Source: Geosiphon pyriformis
Taxonomy: Eukaryota > Glomeromycota > Glomeromycetes > Archaeosporales > Geosiphonaceae
Direction: 5' to 3'
Assembly: GCA_016748015.1 (NCBI GenBank)
Contig: JAAOMT010000076.1
Span: forward strand, 237,129-301,128
Length of the DNA: 64,000 nt
Shown here: piece after piece, positions 28,010-39,161 of the stretch
Numbering within the stretch: the stretch's first letter is position 1
How the letters are laid out: every line of letters starts with the position of its first letter
Notes under the pieces: generated by a model
What the model was told of the DNA's origin: nothing
Databases searched by the model: none
Seen by the model: only the letters and a program-made list of their open reading frames with translations
Program-made: the position numbers and the translations under genes

Positions 28010-28925
28010 TTATACACCAAATAAAAATGCTACATAACTGGTATTGTGTTGGCCATTTTTTGACTTTAATACTGCTTCAATACTCCTTGAAATTAAGACA
28101 ATAACCTCTTCAAGAACAGAGGCAACGAATTTCTTCAATTCCGCCTTTAGGTTCGACCACAGACTTTTGAAGATTTTATGTTTTTTTATATTGCCTTGCA
28201 ATATCTTCTAAATGTTCTCAATTAGATTCAAATCGCCGGCAGGTTGATAGTTGTAATTTTTACCATTTTTCGATTTTTTCCGCGATGCGTTATGTTGCTG
28301 AAAAATTGCGTAGACACCTTAATTGTGTTGTGAAATGGTAATTTGTTGGTCTTTAAAATTTCACAATAAGTATTTGCATTTATTTTTCACCATTTCAAAA
28401 TACTATTGGTTCTTTTAATATCCCCCCGCGAAACACCCCCAATCCATTGCAGATTTTCGTTCACTTTGAAAGTAGGCGACAAGTAATTTACCTCCTCTTG
28501 GTTGCTGTAATTGCTTCCCAATTTCCACACCTCTTCTTATCGGAAAAGATTACTTTTACCCAATCATAAACAGTTTTATTTTTATTTTCCTCGCACGACC
28601 TAATACGGATGTGAGCATGTGTTTCTGAGATATAGGGTTTCTTTGCTCCGATACGTGAATTATGTCCGGAGTTGTACATTTGCTACAGCGATTGACAGAT
28701 TACAGCTAAAACTTAAATTGTTGACAATTTAGTTGGCTTTAAAAGTGAATAAATCTTTTCAGTGGTTCCTAAGAACTGGTGGTCTTCCGAAACGTGGCAA
28801 GTTTTCACTTTTTCCTGTTCTTCGGTACTTAAAGATAAAGCGGTGTATTTTTCTGTGATCACGTCATTTCCAAGCATTTTTGCGATTTGAGCGGCATTTT
28901 TTGATTTTCACAGCCTTCCCATATT
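28010..28925 (-). mobile_element. Tc1/mariner transposase relic, copy 1
   Basis: Read on the minus strand, transposase segments appear in the expected order with frameshifts and stops. An N-terminal helix-turn-helix piece (AAQIAKMLGND) is followed by FGRPPVLRNH, YDWVKVIFSDKK (first catalytic Asp), a degraded MDWGCF strand, and FQQHNAS (relic of the QDNAPxH segment). Then come LNLIENI (from the SPDLNPIENIW block that holds the last part of the DDE triad) and a C-terminal SIEAVLKSKNG. The Glu normally following FSD is Lys. The copy is inactive. Its right edge abuts the kinase pseudogene and the exact termini were not found. Confidence 0.8.
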
Positions 28926-29880
28926 TTCTTTAATGTACCTTCTAATTCTAAAAACTGTCACTCCTCATTTGTGTATGTATTATCACGCATATTCGTCCAT
29001 AATGAATACAATTTCTCTTCGACTTCTTCGGCAGTAGGACAACTTGAAGAACTGACATCCGAACACTTTTCAATTATTTCTGCGATACGAGGTGGAATAA
29101 GAGAATCATCAAAAAAATATCAAATATGAGAACCAATTCCCATAATAACATGGTAAAACTATAAATATCAGGAGCTATTTTAAACTCTTTTCCTCGCTGA
29201 AACTTCTAGTGGAATGAATCGAGTCACTCAAAATATTTTTTGTTCCTGAGTTTAATGTAACATTGTTGGTAGCTTGACATAATCCAAGGTCTCCAATTTT
29301 TATTCAAGTTTGACTATATTACAGGATGTGAACCATATCAGCGGAATGAATTGTCATAAGTCCTTCAGGTATAGCCGACGCGTTCATTAATTTATCATAG
29401 CAACTCGTAGAATGAAAATTTGTTAATAAATATTTTAAGTTCATCACAATCCCATACTTTAGTGTTTCAGCGGTTTTTGAAATCCCGTATAGTGAAATGA
29501 TTTGAATATTCCACTATCAAAAGTGTAATGATAAATAGTAAATTTAATTAGCCAAAATGATATATATAAGAATCTCTTCCGTATACTAAACTTTTTTATA
29601 TTCCATTTTACCATAATGTTTTTACTTTTAAAATCAATCTGTATATCAATCCATTTTACTTAATAAATTGTACCGAACTCTCCCTCAACAATTTTATAAT
29701 ATTCTTTAACCTATTTCACGAAATTCATTCATAACAATTAATAAGTCCTTGTAAAGTTTTTCAGTAAATAAGAGCCAGCATGGTTTACAATCATTATAAG
29801 AATTGTTTTTAATGCTACCTTGATATTGTTCACTTATGAATTTCTGTACGAATTTTCTTACTTCAAGATTTTTCATCGTG
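28926..29880 (-). pseudogene. Protein kinase pseudogene (tyrosine-kinase-like, AM-fungal type)
   Basis: On the minus strand, broken pieces of one kinase domain occur in order. They are a glycine-rich loop relic (VEGEFGTIY, near 29690), YGISKTAETLKYGIV (hinge region), ASAIPEGLMTIHSADMVH (helix E and a damaged HRD region), KIGDLGLCQATNN (DLG in place of DFG), and APDIYSFTMLLWEL (helix F). A tail follows that includes FFDDSLIPPRIAEIIEKCSD and CPTAEEVEEKLYSLW. Several stops and frame changes separate them. Upstream of the glycine-rich loop a frame starting near 29876 (MKNLEVRKFVQKF) may be the N-terminal part. Such kinases are strongly expanded in Glomeromycotina. It lies head to tail with the Tc1-like relic. 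Confidence 0.75.
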
Positions 29881-30755
29881 TGGACAAAGCCAGACTTTCT
29901 TTAAAAAAAGTTTTTAATAAGACTACATTTACAAAGTAATATTTTAAAGGCCGAATTCTTATTTGGGCTGTTTCTTTACTTGAAGATAGTTTAAAAAATT
30001 AATAATCTATTGAATCATTTACTCACTAACCATGTCTAAATGTAAATACATTTTAAGTTCGATTTCTTTGTAAAACAATAAATTTCTTGGTGAGGCAGGA
30101 TATTACAATTCACTAATTGAAGCTTATTCTCATAAAAAAAAATTGTCTAAAATATATTTTATATTTTTAACGATGATAACAATTATTGATTGAGTTTAAA
30201 AAAGTGTTTTTGATCAAAATACTCAAAAATCATAATTAAAATATAAAAAGTTAACCAAAAATTTTACAAAGAAAATTATTTTATTTTTTTTAATTTTATT
30301 CAAAATAAACCTATTTTATTATTGTTTATTATATTTAAAAAAAGGGTAAAAAAATTTATTTATATATTGTTAGTATTTTAATTTTAAAAAAATTATTACT
30401 CTTAAATTTGATATTTTATAAACAAAATGTTTTTATTAATTAATAAAAACTAATTAAAAATTTGTAAAAGTAAATTGCAAATAAACAAAGATTGAAATTA
30501 AAAATTACTTTATTTTTAATTTTAATTTTTTGCAATATTTATGATTTTAGAAAATTTTAGTTTTTCTTAACTTTCATAATTAACTGTAATTTTTACAATT
30601 ATTAATTATAAATTAATAAATAATATTGACAATAATAAAAAATCAAAAAATTTTATGTTAAAAAATTGTTTATAATTTTGATTTTCAAATATTCACTTTT
30701 AAATTAATAAAAATTTAATACTTATTAATCAAAAAATTAAATTTATAATGGAATA

Positions 30756-30801
30756 AATATTTTTTATTTTATTTTACGAGTGCGACCCAATTACTACCTA
30801 C
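30756..30801 (-). mobile_element. LINE 3' terminal tail, minus orientation
   Basis: Read on the minus strand: AGTAATTGGGTCGCACTCG followed by an A-rich run, matching the tails at 16411 and 47375. It implies a decayed LINE body to the right (above 30801), now unreadable. Confidence 0.55.
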
Positions 30802-31403
30802 TACAATCTATCAAATAAAATCTTCTAAAATAGGTGTGAGTAAACATAAATTTTTAAAAATTATAAAAACACATTAATTTTGTATTTTTTTAAAAAAAAA
30901 TTATTTTTATTAATTTAAAATCATAAAATATAATTTTTAATTTACAATATATTTTAGTTTATATCAATAATTATATTTTTAATTTATATATAAATTTTTT
31001 ATAAATTTTTTATTATTTTTCTTATTAATTCAAATATTTTTGTTATCTAATTCTTTTTTATTTATTATATTTATCTTCATTATTACTTTCCATTAAATTG
31101 CTAAAAGATTAACATTTTTTAATTCATTTGCAGTATTAGAAATGCAATATGTTTGAAAAACAAGTTATATAATATCTATTTACATATAATATATGTATTT
31201 ATATACTTTAGATTTTTTATTTGTAAATTTTTAGCTATCTTATTTGTTATATATATATGTTTATAACAAGTATTTAATGATTGAAATATTACTGTGAAAC
31301 CAATAGAAATAGTAACAAATTTTTTATGATTTTTTGTATCTTTATTTTAACTTTGTTTGTCAAATATGCTTAAAAAAAATCTATGAACAAAAAAATCACT
31401 TTT

Positions 31404-31404
31404 A

Positions 31405-31437
<33 letters not shown>
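31404..31437. repeat. (ATT)n microsatellite
   Basis: About 11 ATT units. Confidence 0.9.
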
Positions 31438-32485
31438 TGGTTATTTTTATAAAATTATAAGCGCAAATTACCATTTTTTATTTACTTGACTTTTTTTAAT
31501 AGAACAAAACTTTTTATTCTTAAATTATTATTTATTCTTAGTTATAATAGTTAGTAAAAGCTTTTAACTATTAACAAAACAGATAAAAGCAATTATAAAT
31601 TGGTTTTGTTATTTTTTAGTTATATAAATAGTTTTTGTTTCAATTAGATTGTAGTAAAATTTTTGTTATATTAAGTATATAAAAATGGTTAAGTCATATT
31701 ATAAATATTTAAAATTGCCTGTAATAAACTTTGTTAAAAAATTATTTGCATGAATAACAGTTCTAAAAAATATTTTAATATTCTAATTTTAAAACTATTA
31801 AATGTAACTGTTAAAGCAGTTTTGTTTTGACTGAAATACAACAAGTCTTGTAATTTTTAAATTTTATTAATTTGTTTTTACAGGTTTTATCTATTTTTTA
31901 ACTAAATTTTTATTGTTGCCAAAATATTAAACAGTGATAAAATGTAAGTTTTTTATATTTTTTATCACAAATATATAAAACACAAAGACAAGTTTACTAA
32001 ACCTTAATATAATTAAATTTAATAATAATAATAAATAAGTTCAAAAATTTGGTATTATACCTATATCAAAAATAGCTCAAAATAGCAAAAGTAAAAGAAA
32101 ACAAAAGCATATTTTATAAAAATCAAAATTAAATTAGAAATATAATTAATCAAATTGTGATTAATAGTGTTATTTAATAAAAAATCAGTAAAAATAAGTA
32201 TTAAATTATTATTATTAAATAATTAAATAATTATAAATTATAATCGCTTATTATGCATTAAATTACTTTGGTTAACACAAAAAAAAAATTTTGTTTATTT
32301 TATTTTATATATACAACATTATTACAATAAATAGATAATTGAATTTGTAAAAAAGTCAATGCTGGCTGGTAAGATCAAGGAACTTTTTTATAAAATAATA
32401 CCGTAAGTTGATGACTTGTAAACCCCAATAATTATACTCTATTGATTTTCACATGGTATAATTCAAAGAGTTTTACCCTTATATA

Positions 32486-32672
32486 ATTGGAAATATCCGG
32501 GTATAAAAGGTCTACAATTCAGCAACTTTAGGTAAATCATGTTTGAATTTGTAATGGCCCTGAAAAAAAATTCTAGCAATTTTTTGGGTACAACTCACAG
32601 GGATATGCTCCCACCTATACAGGATATCCTTTCTACTTGAGTACCCCGGGAACTAAAATGGATATTTCCAAT
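32486..32672. repeat. 13-bp perfect inverted repeat around a balanced-composition island
   Basis: ATTGGAAATATCC at 32486-32498 is matched in reverse complement by GGATATTTCCAAT at 32660-32672. The enclosed 161 bases include CCGGG and CCCCGGG and are far less AT-rich than the surroundings. It may be a relic of a small transposable element. Confidence 0.4.
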
Positions 32673-32818
32673 ATCCGAAAACATCTGTGAGCGACTTAAA
32701 ATAATAATATAATTCAATGCTTTATAAAATGCAGTCAACGTTAGATATTGTAGAAATCTTGATTAAAAGAATCATAAATATTAAGTTAATCAAGTAAAAA
32801 CAAGATAAAATATCAGAA

Positions 32819-32845
32819 AATAATAATAATAATAATAATAATAAT
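32819..32845. repeat. (AAT)n microsatellite
   Basis: About 9 AAT units. Confidence 0.9.
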
Positions 32846-34179
32846 CCATAGTATAAAACATGCTAAAAAAATTTAAAAAAAAATTTTCAATCAAAAAAGA
32901 AACAAATTCATGGAATAATTAAAGTGTAACATCGTTTCAAATAGTATAAAAAATAAATTACAATATCGTTGCATTTTTTCACGAATTTTTCAAATGACAA
33001 TAATTCGAGATTGAGTAAATAAATATAATAACAGTTTTGCATTTTTTGGTTAATTATATTATTTTTATTATTCATGTATAATTGTTTGTTTTACCATTAT
33101 AATAGAAGGAATAAAGTTATAATAAATAAGCAAATATGAAAATCAGTGATGAAATATAAGCATAGATTGAATATTTTTCAATTTTTTCCTATTATTGAAT
33201 AATTTATATAAAATATTGATCAAGTTTTATTGGTTAAAAATTTCAAAATATTAACTTTAACTATACATAACTAAATCATTAACAAGTGCTCAATTGAACA
33301 TACAACTAAAAAAAATGTTTATAATATAATAATTTAAAACATAATTAATTTAACCATAAATAATTATCATAAAATAATGGCATTAATACAAATAATCTGT
33401 ATTGTATATTAATTATTATAATAAAATTTTTTAAATAAAAATAATTTAAAATCTAAAACTACAAAATTTTTTTTTCAAAAACGGTTATTTAATTAATTAT
33501 AATTATGTAATATACAGATGGATTAATTATATAATACTTATTTGTTATAACAATTATAAATTAAAAATGTACAATTTTGTTGTTTTTATTTATTTGGGGT
33601 AAATATAATTTATATGCATTGACTCTAAATTTTTACACATGTTATAAGCAAAAACAAATTGATTGATACTAAATAATTTATCAAAAATGATTTTAATATG
33701 AGAAAATAAATTATTTATCACAAATTTTAATGGGCATTTATAAGATTAATTTGAAGAATTAAGAAATCACTTTGAGTTTCAAAATTTTTATGACTTTAAA
33801 TGACAAATAAACAATTTTTTATTTTAAATTTAATTAAAAGCATATGCTATTATTGTAATTATAATTTAAAAAGGGCTCATTTGTAACACAGCCTAAATGC
33901 ACAATTAGTTTATTCTACGCTTTATTACAATTTTGTAATATATAATTATCAACTTGGAAAAGAAAAAAAGCAAAATAAACAAGTTAGCTAACAAAAAAAA
34001 ATATAAGTTGAATATAATTAACTATATTGTAAGGTCTCCAGTTTATAATAATTCGAACTTTTTCTATCACTGTGTGATATAAAATGAACAGCATATTTTA
34101 TTATTCATTGACCTTCTAAAATTAAAATTATAGAAAATTTACAAACTATTGTCTAAAAAGAATTGTTAAATCAAAAGCA

Positions 34180-34990
34180 ATGCCCGATTCAAAATTTTTA
34201 TTAATACTTTGTCTGCCCTCCATGTAACTTCAAGAACAGAGGGATCGAAAATTTCCCATTCCTTTAGCGCAGTCCACAGACTTTGAAAACATTATTTTTT
34301 TTAGATATTGTCCTTCAGCAGCTTCCAAATGTTCTCAATTGGATTCAGATCTAGCGAATTCGCCGGCCAATTGATGATGGCAACTTTATTTTCCGTGAAC
34401 TATTTTTGCAATATGAATCGACGCGTTATCTTGCGTAGCTTCAGGGTAAGTATTTGCATTTATTTTTTCACCAATTTTTTTGTATTATCACAAATACTTT
34501 ATCCTCCTTTTTAAATCCCCCCCCCCCCCCACAAAACATCCCCAACCTATTACGAATTTTTGTTCACTTTTAAAATTAGGCATCAAGCAATTAGCATTAA
34601 ATTCTTCTCCAATGGGCTCTTCTCATCAGAGAAGATAACTTTTGTCCAATCGTAAGCGGTTTTATTCTTATTTTCCTCGCAACATCTAACACCAATATAA
34701 GCATAAGTTTTTTGTTGGGTTTACATACAAGTGAATATTTTTCGTGGTTTCTAAGAATTGGTAGTCTTCTGGAACGTGGTAAATTTTTACTTTTTTCTGT
34801 TCTTTGGTACTTGAAAATAGGCGGAATATTTTTGTCGGGTTACTCATTTTTGCAATTTGAGCGACGTTTATGTATATCAGATTCTTCCCTTTTTCAATAT
34901 CGTTTAGGTAGATGTCCTTTTTTTATATCACGATATTATTAACTTGGCGAGTCGTAAAAAGTAAATAAACGCCAAATTTATTTGTCAAAT
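34180..34990 (-). mobile_element. Tc1/mariner transposase relic, copy 2
   Basis: This is the same family and orientation as the copy at 28010-28925. On the minus strand it reads AQIAKMSNPTK, then a HVPEDYQFLETT frame overlapping a damaged GRPPVLRNH frame, and CCEENKNKTAYDWTKVIF SDEK with the first catalytic Asp and the usual Glu kept. Next come QDNASIHIAKI and the near-canonical INWPANSLDLNPIENIW, followed by KLLKDN. A C-terminal piece (SLWTALKEWE) follows after stops. The shared CEENKNKT segment in both copies shows they come from one source element. A C/A homopolymer at 34519-34533 and stops show that this copy is dead. Confidence 0.8.
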
Positions 34991-36930
34991 ATTGAAATCG
35001 TTCTAACACAAACAGCAGGAGTATATCAGCTATTTTGCTGTTCAAATTTAGCATCCTTGATTTAAAATTTGAGGTGGCAAATAGGTATCCTACAATTTTG
35101 GAAGTCTGGAAAGATTATTTAGCTCTTTTGATTGACCCTTTGTTTCGAGCTTTATTCACAATTACAAAAATGAATTAATAAACTTTTTTTGAATTGAGTA
35201 AATTTATTCGTAATACCTGTTTATATTTTTTTTGTCTAATTTCCTTTTAGATATATTGCTTGTATGTCGTTCATGATGTCCCCTGTGCTTATATATAATT
35301 AGCAAAATACATGTCACAATGAGTATTTGAAATTTTGGTGTCATTAAGCCTTAAATTATATTTTATTAATCCATCTTATATAACTCTGAAGATGTATGTT
35401 AGCTTTATTACCCCTTGTTTGGCAGAAAGCTAGAGTAACACGAGATTTATTTTATCGACACATATTTTTGTAATTTATTGTTTCATTCGGTATTTCTTAA
35501 TTTAGAAAGTATTGCAAGCAAAACCAAATGCAGTTGAGGCTTTTGAGAATCAAACGTTTATAACTTGAATTGATCCCACTTTCAAATCTTTTTATGATAT
35601 TAATTTAAACACAAAAACAAATATTTAGGTAAGTCATGATATCAAAACTTTTTACACATAAAAATTTTTAAATGTAATCGAATGCTAAGCTGGCAAATTT
35701 TATTCTCTGAGCTAATAAAGCTAACCCCTTTGTTTAGAGTAAAAATAATTCCTTAATTTTAATTTTTACAATGGATTAGTAATTTTTTTAAAAATTGGTT
35801 CTATTAGTAATGTTAATAAACTTGATAATTAATTAATATCCTAAATTATAATTTAGTTTATTAAATTTTGAATTATTTTTAAATATTATTTTAAGAGTTA
35901 TTTTTAAAAATTAGGAGTTGCAAATTAATTACAGCTGGTCATAATTGTGAATAATTGCAAAAAGTTGTAACAAGTGTGAATAATTGCAAACTTTTTAAAA
36001 AAATTTTAGGTCGCCATCTTTAGTTTAGAGCGTTATATTGATAGTTTAGGAGTCTCTTATTGAGGCAAGTTCGTTTCAAGAAATAAATGACTAACAAATT
36101 TATCGGAACAAGGAATCAAGGAAATTAAAGCCCAATTTGAATATGAAACCCTATCAACGCAACAATGTGGATCAATTGATTGAACCATATTCGTTATCAA
36201 AAAGTTACACAGAAGTTTTTCGTGACCTTCGGATGAGAAAACCCGTTTTGGAAGGAAGTGAAACATGAAGAAAAGCTTTCATAGTGAGATGCATCTCAAT
36301 TAAAATTTCTCATTATTTTGATATAGAAATTTTTTGATTTTGCGAAAATCTCTAATTTTTATTTGTAAAATATTAGCCAATATATTATAATATGAGATTA
36401 AAGCTATCTAAATTTTGAGAATATCTCAAAAATCTTATTTCTAAATTCATCATCTTATATTGAAGCAAAGAGTTCCTCCGCATATTCCTTTTCCACATGC
36501 ATTTCAGGATTTTGAATTTATTAATAGATTCCGACCTCCATTGTAAAATAAGACAATATTGCGCCATAAAGTGACAGCGTTCGCATTAAGCTGTTCCTAG
36601 ATTATACAAATACGAGATTACTAAAAAAAGCTGCGTACTTTTTTATTTTTTGTCAACTCCTGATTTTCATTCTGCGCCTTTTTAACTTTTTGGTATGCTG
36701 TGTTTTATTATAAGAGTCTTGTACGCGTTGAAATTGTTTCAAAAATTAAAATTGAATGAGTATTTTATAAGCAATATTCCGTTGGAAATTTGATTGCTTC
36801 TTACCTTGTACCCTTTCTTTACTTGCTGACAATCGGAATCACCTTAAACTTTCAAAATAATAATCGGTTTAGATTTCAAAATATTTCGCTTCAATTCCCA
36901 CTTTTTTAATTTTGCAAGAGCTTGATATTC
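34991..36930. other. Intergenic
   Basis: No gene is supported. A 15-bp direct repeat, GTGAATAATTGCAAA, occurs at 35947-35961 and 35976-35990. Minus-strand open frames at 36057-36266 and 36385-36567 have no recognisable content. Confidence 0.5.
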
Positions 36931-38252
36931 ATGGGTGGACCTTTGCCGCTTGGTTGGGAGGAACGAGTAAGTTTAGCCTCCTTTTAAAGATTCTGAACCG
37001 CATTTTCAATTAAGATTCAAGGCCATTTTCGATAATTTTTTTTTCTCATTTTATTTTGTGATAGTACGATGTGGTTAGTGGGTGTAACTTTTGTAAGTTT
37101 TCGAAATTATCTATGTAATAAATTTCTTGAATGTTTCTTATACACAAGTTTAACTTTGAAATTTTCACTCTAAAGTTATTGATCAGAAGACTGGAGAGAG
37201 CACTTGGGTAAGCGAACTTTCAATTTTAAAAAAATTATTACTTAATTGAATTTTACTGATGTCGCATCTTGCTTTCTGTCTTCCAGGATGACCCGAGATT
37301 GAATCATCAGGCAAAACTACCCGTTTATCCATATAGTGCGGGCCCTTCCCCGCCAACTTCCCCGGATCATGTTACTCATATTCAGCATCCATGGGCTTCT
37401 CATTTTCAGTCTGGTAATCAGACTGCTAATCCACAGCTTGTGTCGATGCTATCGTCTGTTAACTATAACCCAGCCTCTCATCCATGGGCCTCAACGAATA
37501 ATCCTTCGACAAACTCATCAGCATTTCCTCAACTAATACCCTTAAATTCAACAATTTCACCTATGCCAATGCACTCTCCTCTAATTCCAATGCCTCAAAT
37601 GCCTCAAATGCCCATAACCCCACCACACATGCCTATATCTTCTCCGATATATACTGTCGGCATTCCAACACCAACACTTGTTACAAACGTCCATCCTCCA
37701 GTACACCAATCTTCAACCCCATTAGCTTTGCATAATCCTACACCTCCAATGATAGCTTCATATCCTCCTAACTCTGCCCCAGTTCCCCTTCAACAAAACT
37801 CTTCATATCCTAGCATACCTGTGCAACATTTTAACCAAACTAACAATTATTACATGGTTGGTTCTTCAGGTCATCAATCAACTAGTGGTAATAATCTTCA
37901 AAAAGAGAGGATCCCAGAAAAAGCTGGAGAGCTTTTAACAACAACCTTGAAAATGGATGTGAAAACAGGAAAAATGGGGAAAAGGTATTTAGGAAAGAAA
38001 GAAGGCAACATGACCAGCAGCAACGCACAACCTCCAAGTCATCAGAATGACACTTTAAAAAAACAAGAAAAAAATTCCCAATACAAAAATCAGAAACCCA
38101 CAGCCGAACCATTTATTACCTCTTTTCAAACTGGCGATTCTTCTCGTGTATATGATACTAAAGGAAATTTGATTTTGATCACACAACCTGAAATCTTGAG
38201 TTCTGGGCCACCGCAAGCAGAAAGTTACCGGGATGGAAATTACCATAATTAA
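36931..38252 (+). CDS. WW-domain protein 1, Pro/Ser-rich
   Basis: Exons 36931-36966, 37065-37092, 37176-37207 and 37287-38252 give 353 residues. The three short exons join to a complete WW domain at residues about 4-36: LPLGWEERYD, GCNFFIDQ, ESTWDDPR, with the two Trp at 9 and 32 and the Pro at 35. All introns are GT-AG and 79-98 nt, in phases 0, 1 and 0. The long last exon is Pro/Ser/Asn-rich and disordered, with a basic segment (about 239-272, KAGELLTTTLKM then KMGKRYLGKK) and a C-terminal VYDTKGNLILI piece. WW domains bind proline-rich ligands such as PPxY, so an adaptor role is likely, but partners are unknown. The next gene is a longer paralog. AATAAA lies at 38539. Confidence 0.85.
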
Positions 38253-39161
38253 TATTGGCACGAGCAGAAACATTCTTCCAGAAAATAATTATGATGCGTA
38301 TGAGAATCAACACTATTTCTGAATATCGCAAAATATACGCCGTTGAAGCATTTCATAGGTATCAAAAACCAATCATACCCTCCTGGTCCGAAAATACCAA
38401 TTCTTTTTTTGATAAAAAGTCGAATCTCAATTTTCGAAATATTGGCATATCGTCTTGGTGATTTAATGTAAATAAATTCAATCCAGCCTTCAGTATACTA
38501 GTTTAACGAGTCATTTTTGAGAGATCCTAAACTAAAGAAATAAAACTCCCAATATTTATTCAAAGTTTGTTTAAGTGTCTTGCCATTTGATTTATGAAAT
38601 CAGTCTTAATTTTCTGCTTTGTCTTTCTAAAATACTTGTGATCCTAATAAACAGAAAAGCATCAAAAAACCTTGCTTTTCAAAATTAAAATCCGTCACCT
38701 CAATCTTTATCCCCATATTTCATTCCATCCGTTAATGGAATTTTCATTAAATTGATTTATGGAAATCTCATTAATTTCAGCCTCATTAAATTGAGGTTTT
38801 TGTAACAAACCACATTGTCAATTTAGCATTTATTCAAAAAATTGAATCCCCGACATTGTGTCACGTTCATAGTTTCTGAAATTAGATTGCCCATCGTTTT
38901 AACTGACCTTTTCTGTTACTCAAAACTTCGGCGATTATTATCAATGCCGGTATAAATAGATTTCAGATTGATTAGCATATTGACAACAAACCTGCAAAAC
39001 CTAAACTCTAAAGCAAAAAGTACAAGCAGAAAAACCAGTACAACATTTTATTTCGAATAAGATAGTTTAGCTCGTCAAAAAGAGGAATATTATACGGTTG
39101 TTACCTCTTGAACATTTCCAAGCAACGAGAAGCGTTTTTACAGAGTAATATATACTAAGAT
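38253..39161. other. Spacer between the WW-domain paralogs
   Basis: It holds the 3' end of the first WW gene (AATAAA at 38539-38544) and the promoter region of the second, including a TATA box. No further gene is seen. Confidence 0.5.
38951..38958 (+). promoter_or_regulatory. TATA box of WW-domain gene 2
   Basis: TATAAATA, a consensus-type TATA box, about 210 bases upstream of the start codon. Confidence 0.45.

Larger units (their letters stand above)
29881..34179. other. Second AT-rich non-coding block
   Basis: Most of this stretch is as AT-rich as 15-20 kb and has no credible open frame. Exceptions are the LINE tail at about 30773 and a more balanced island at about 32340-32700 with an inverted repeat. 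AAT/ATT microsatellites occur at 31404-31437 and 32819-32845. Confidence 0.7.
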
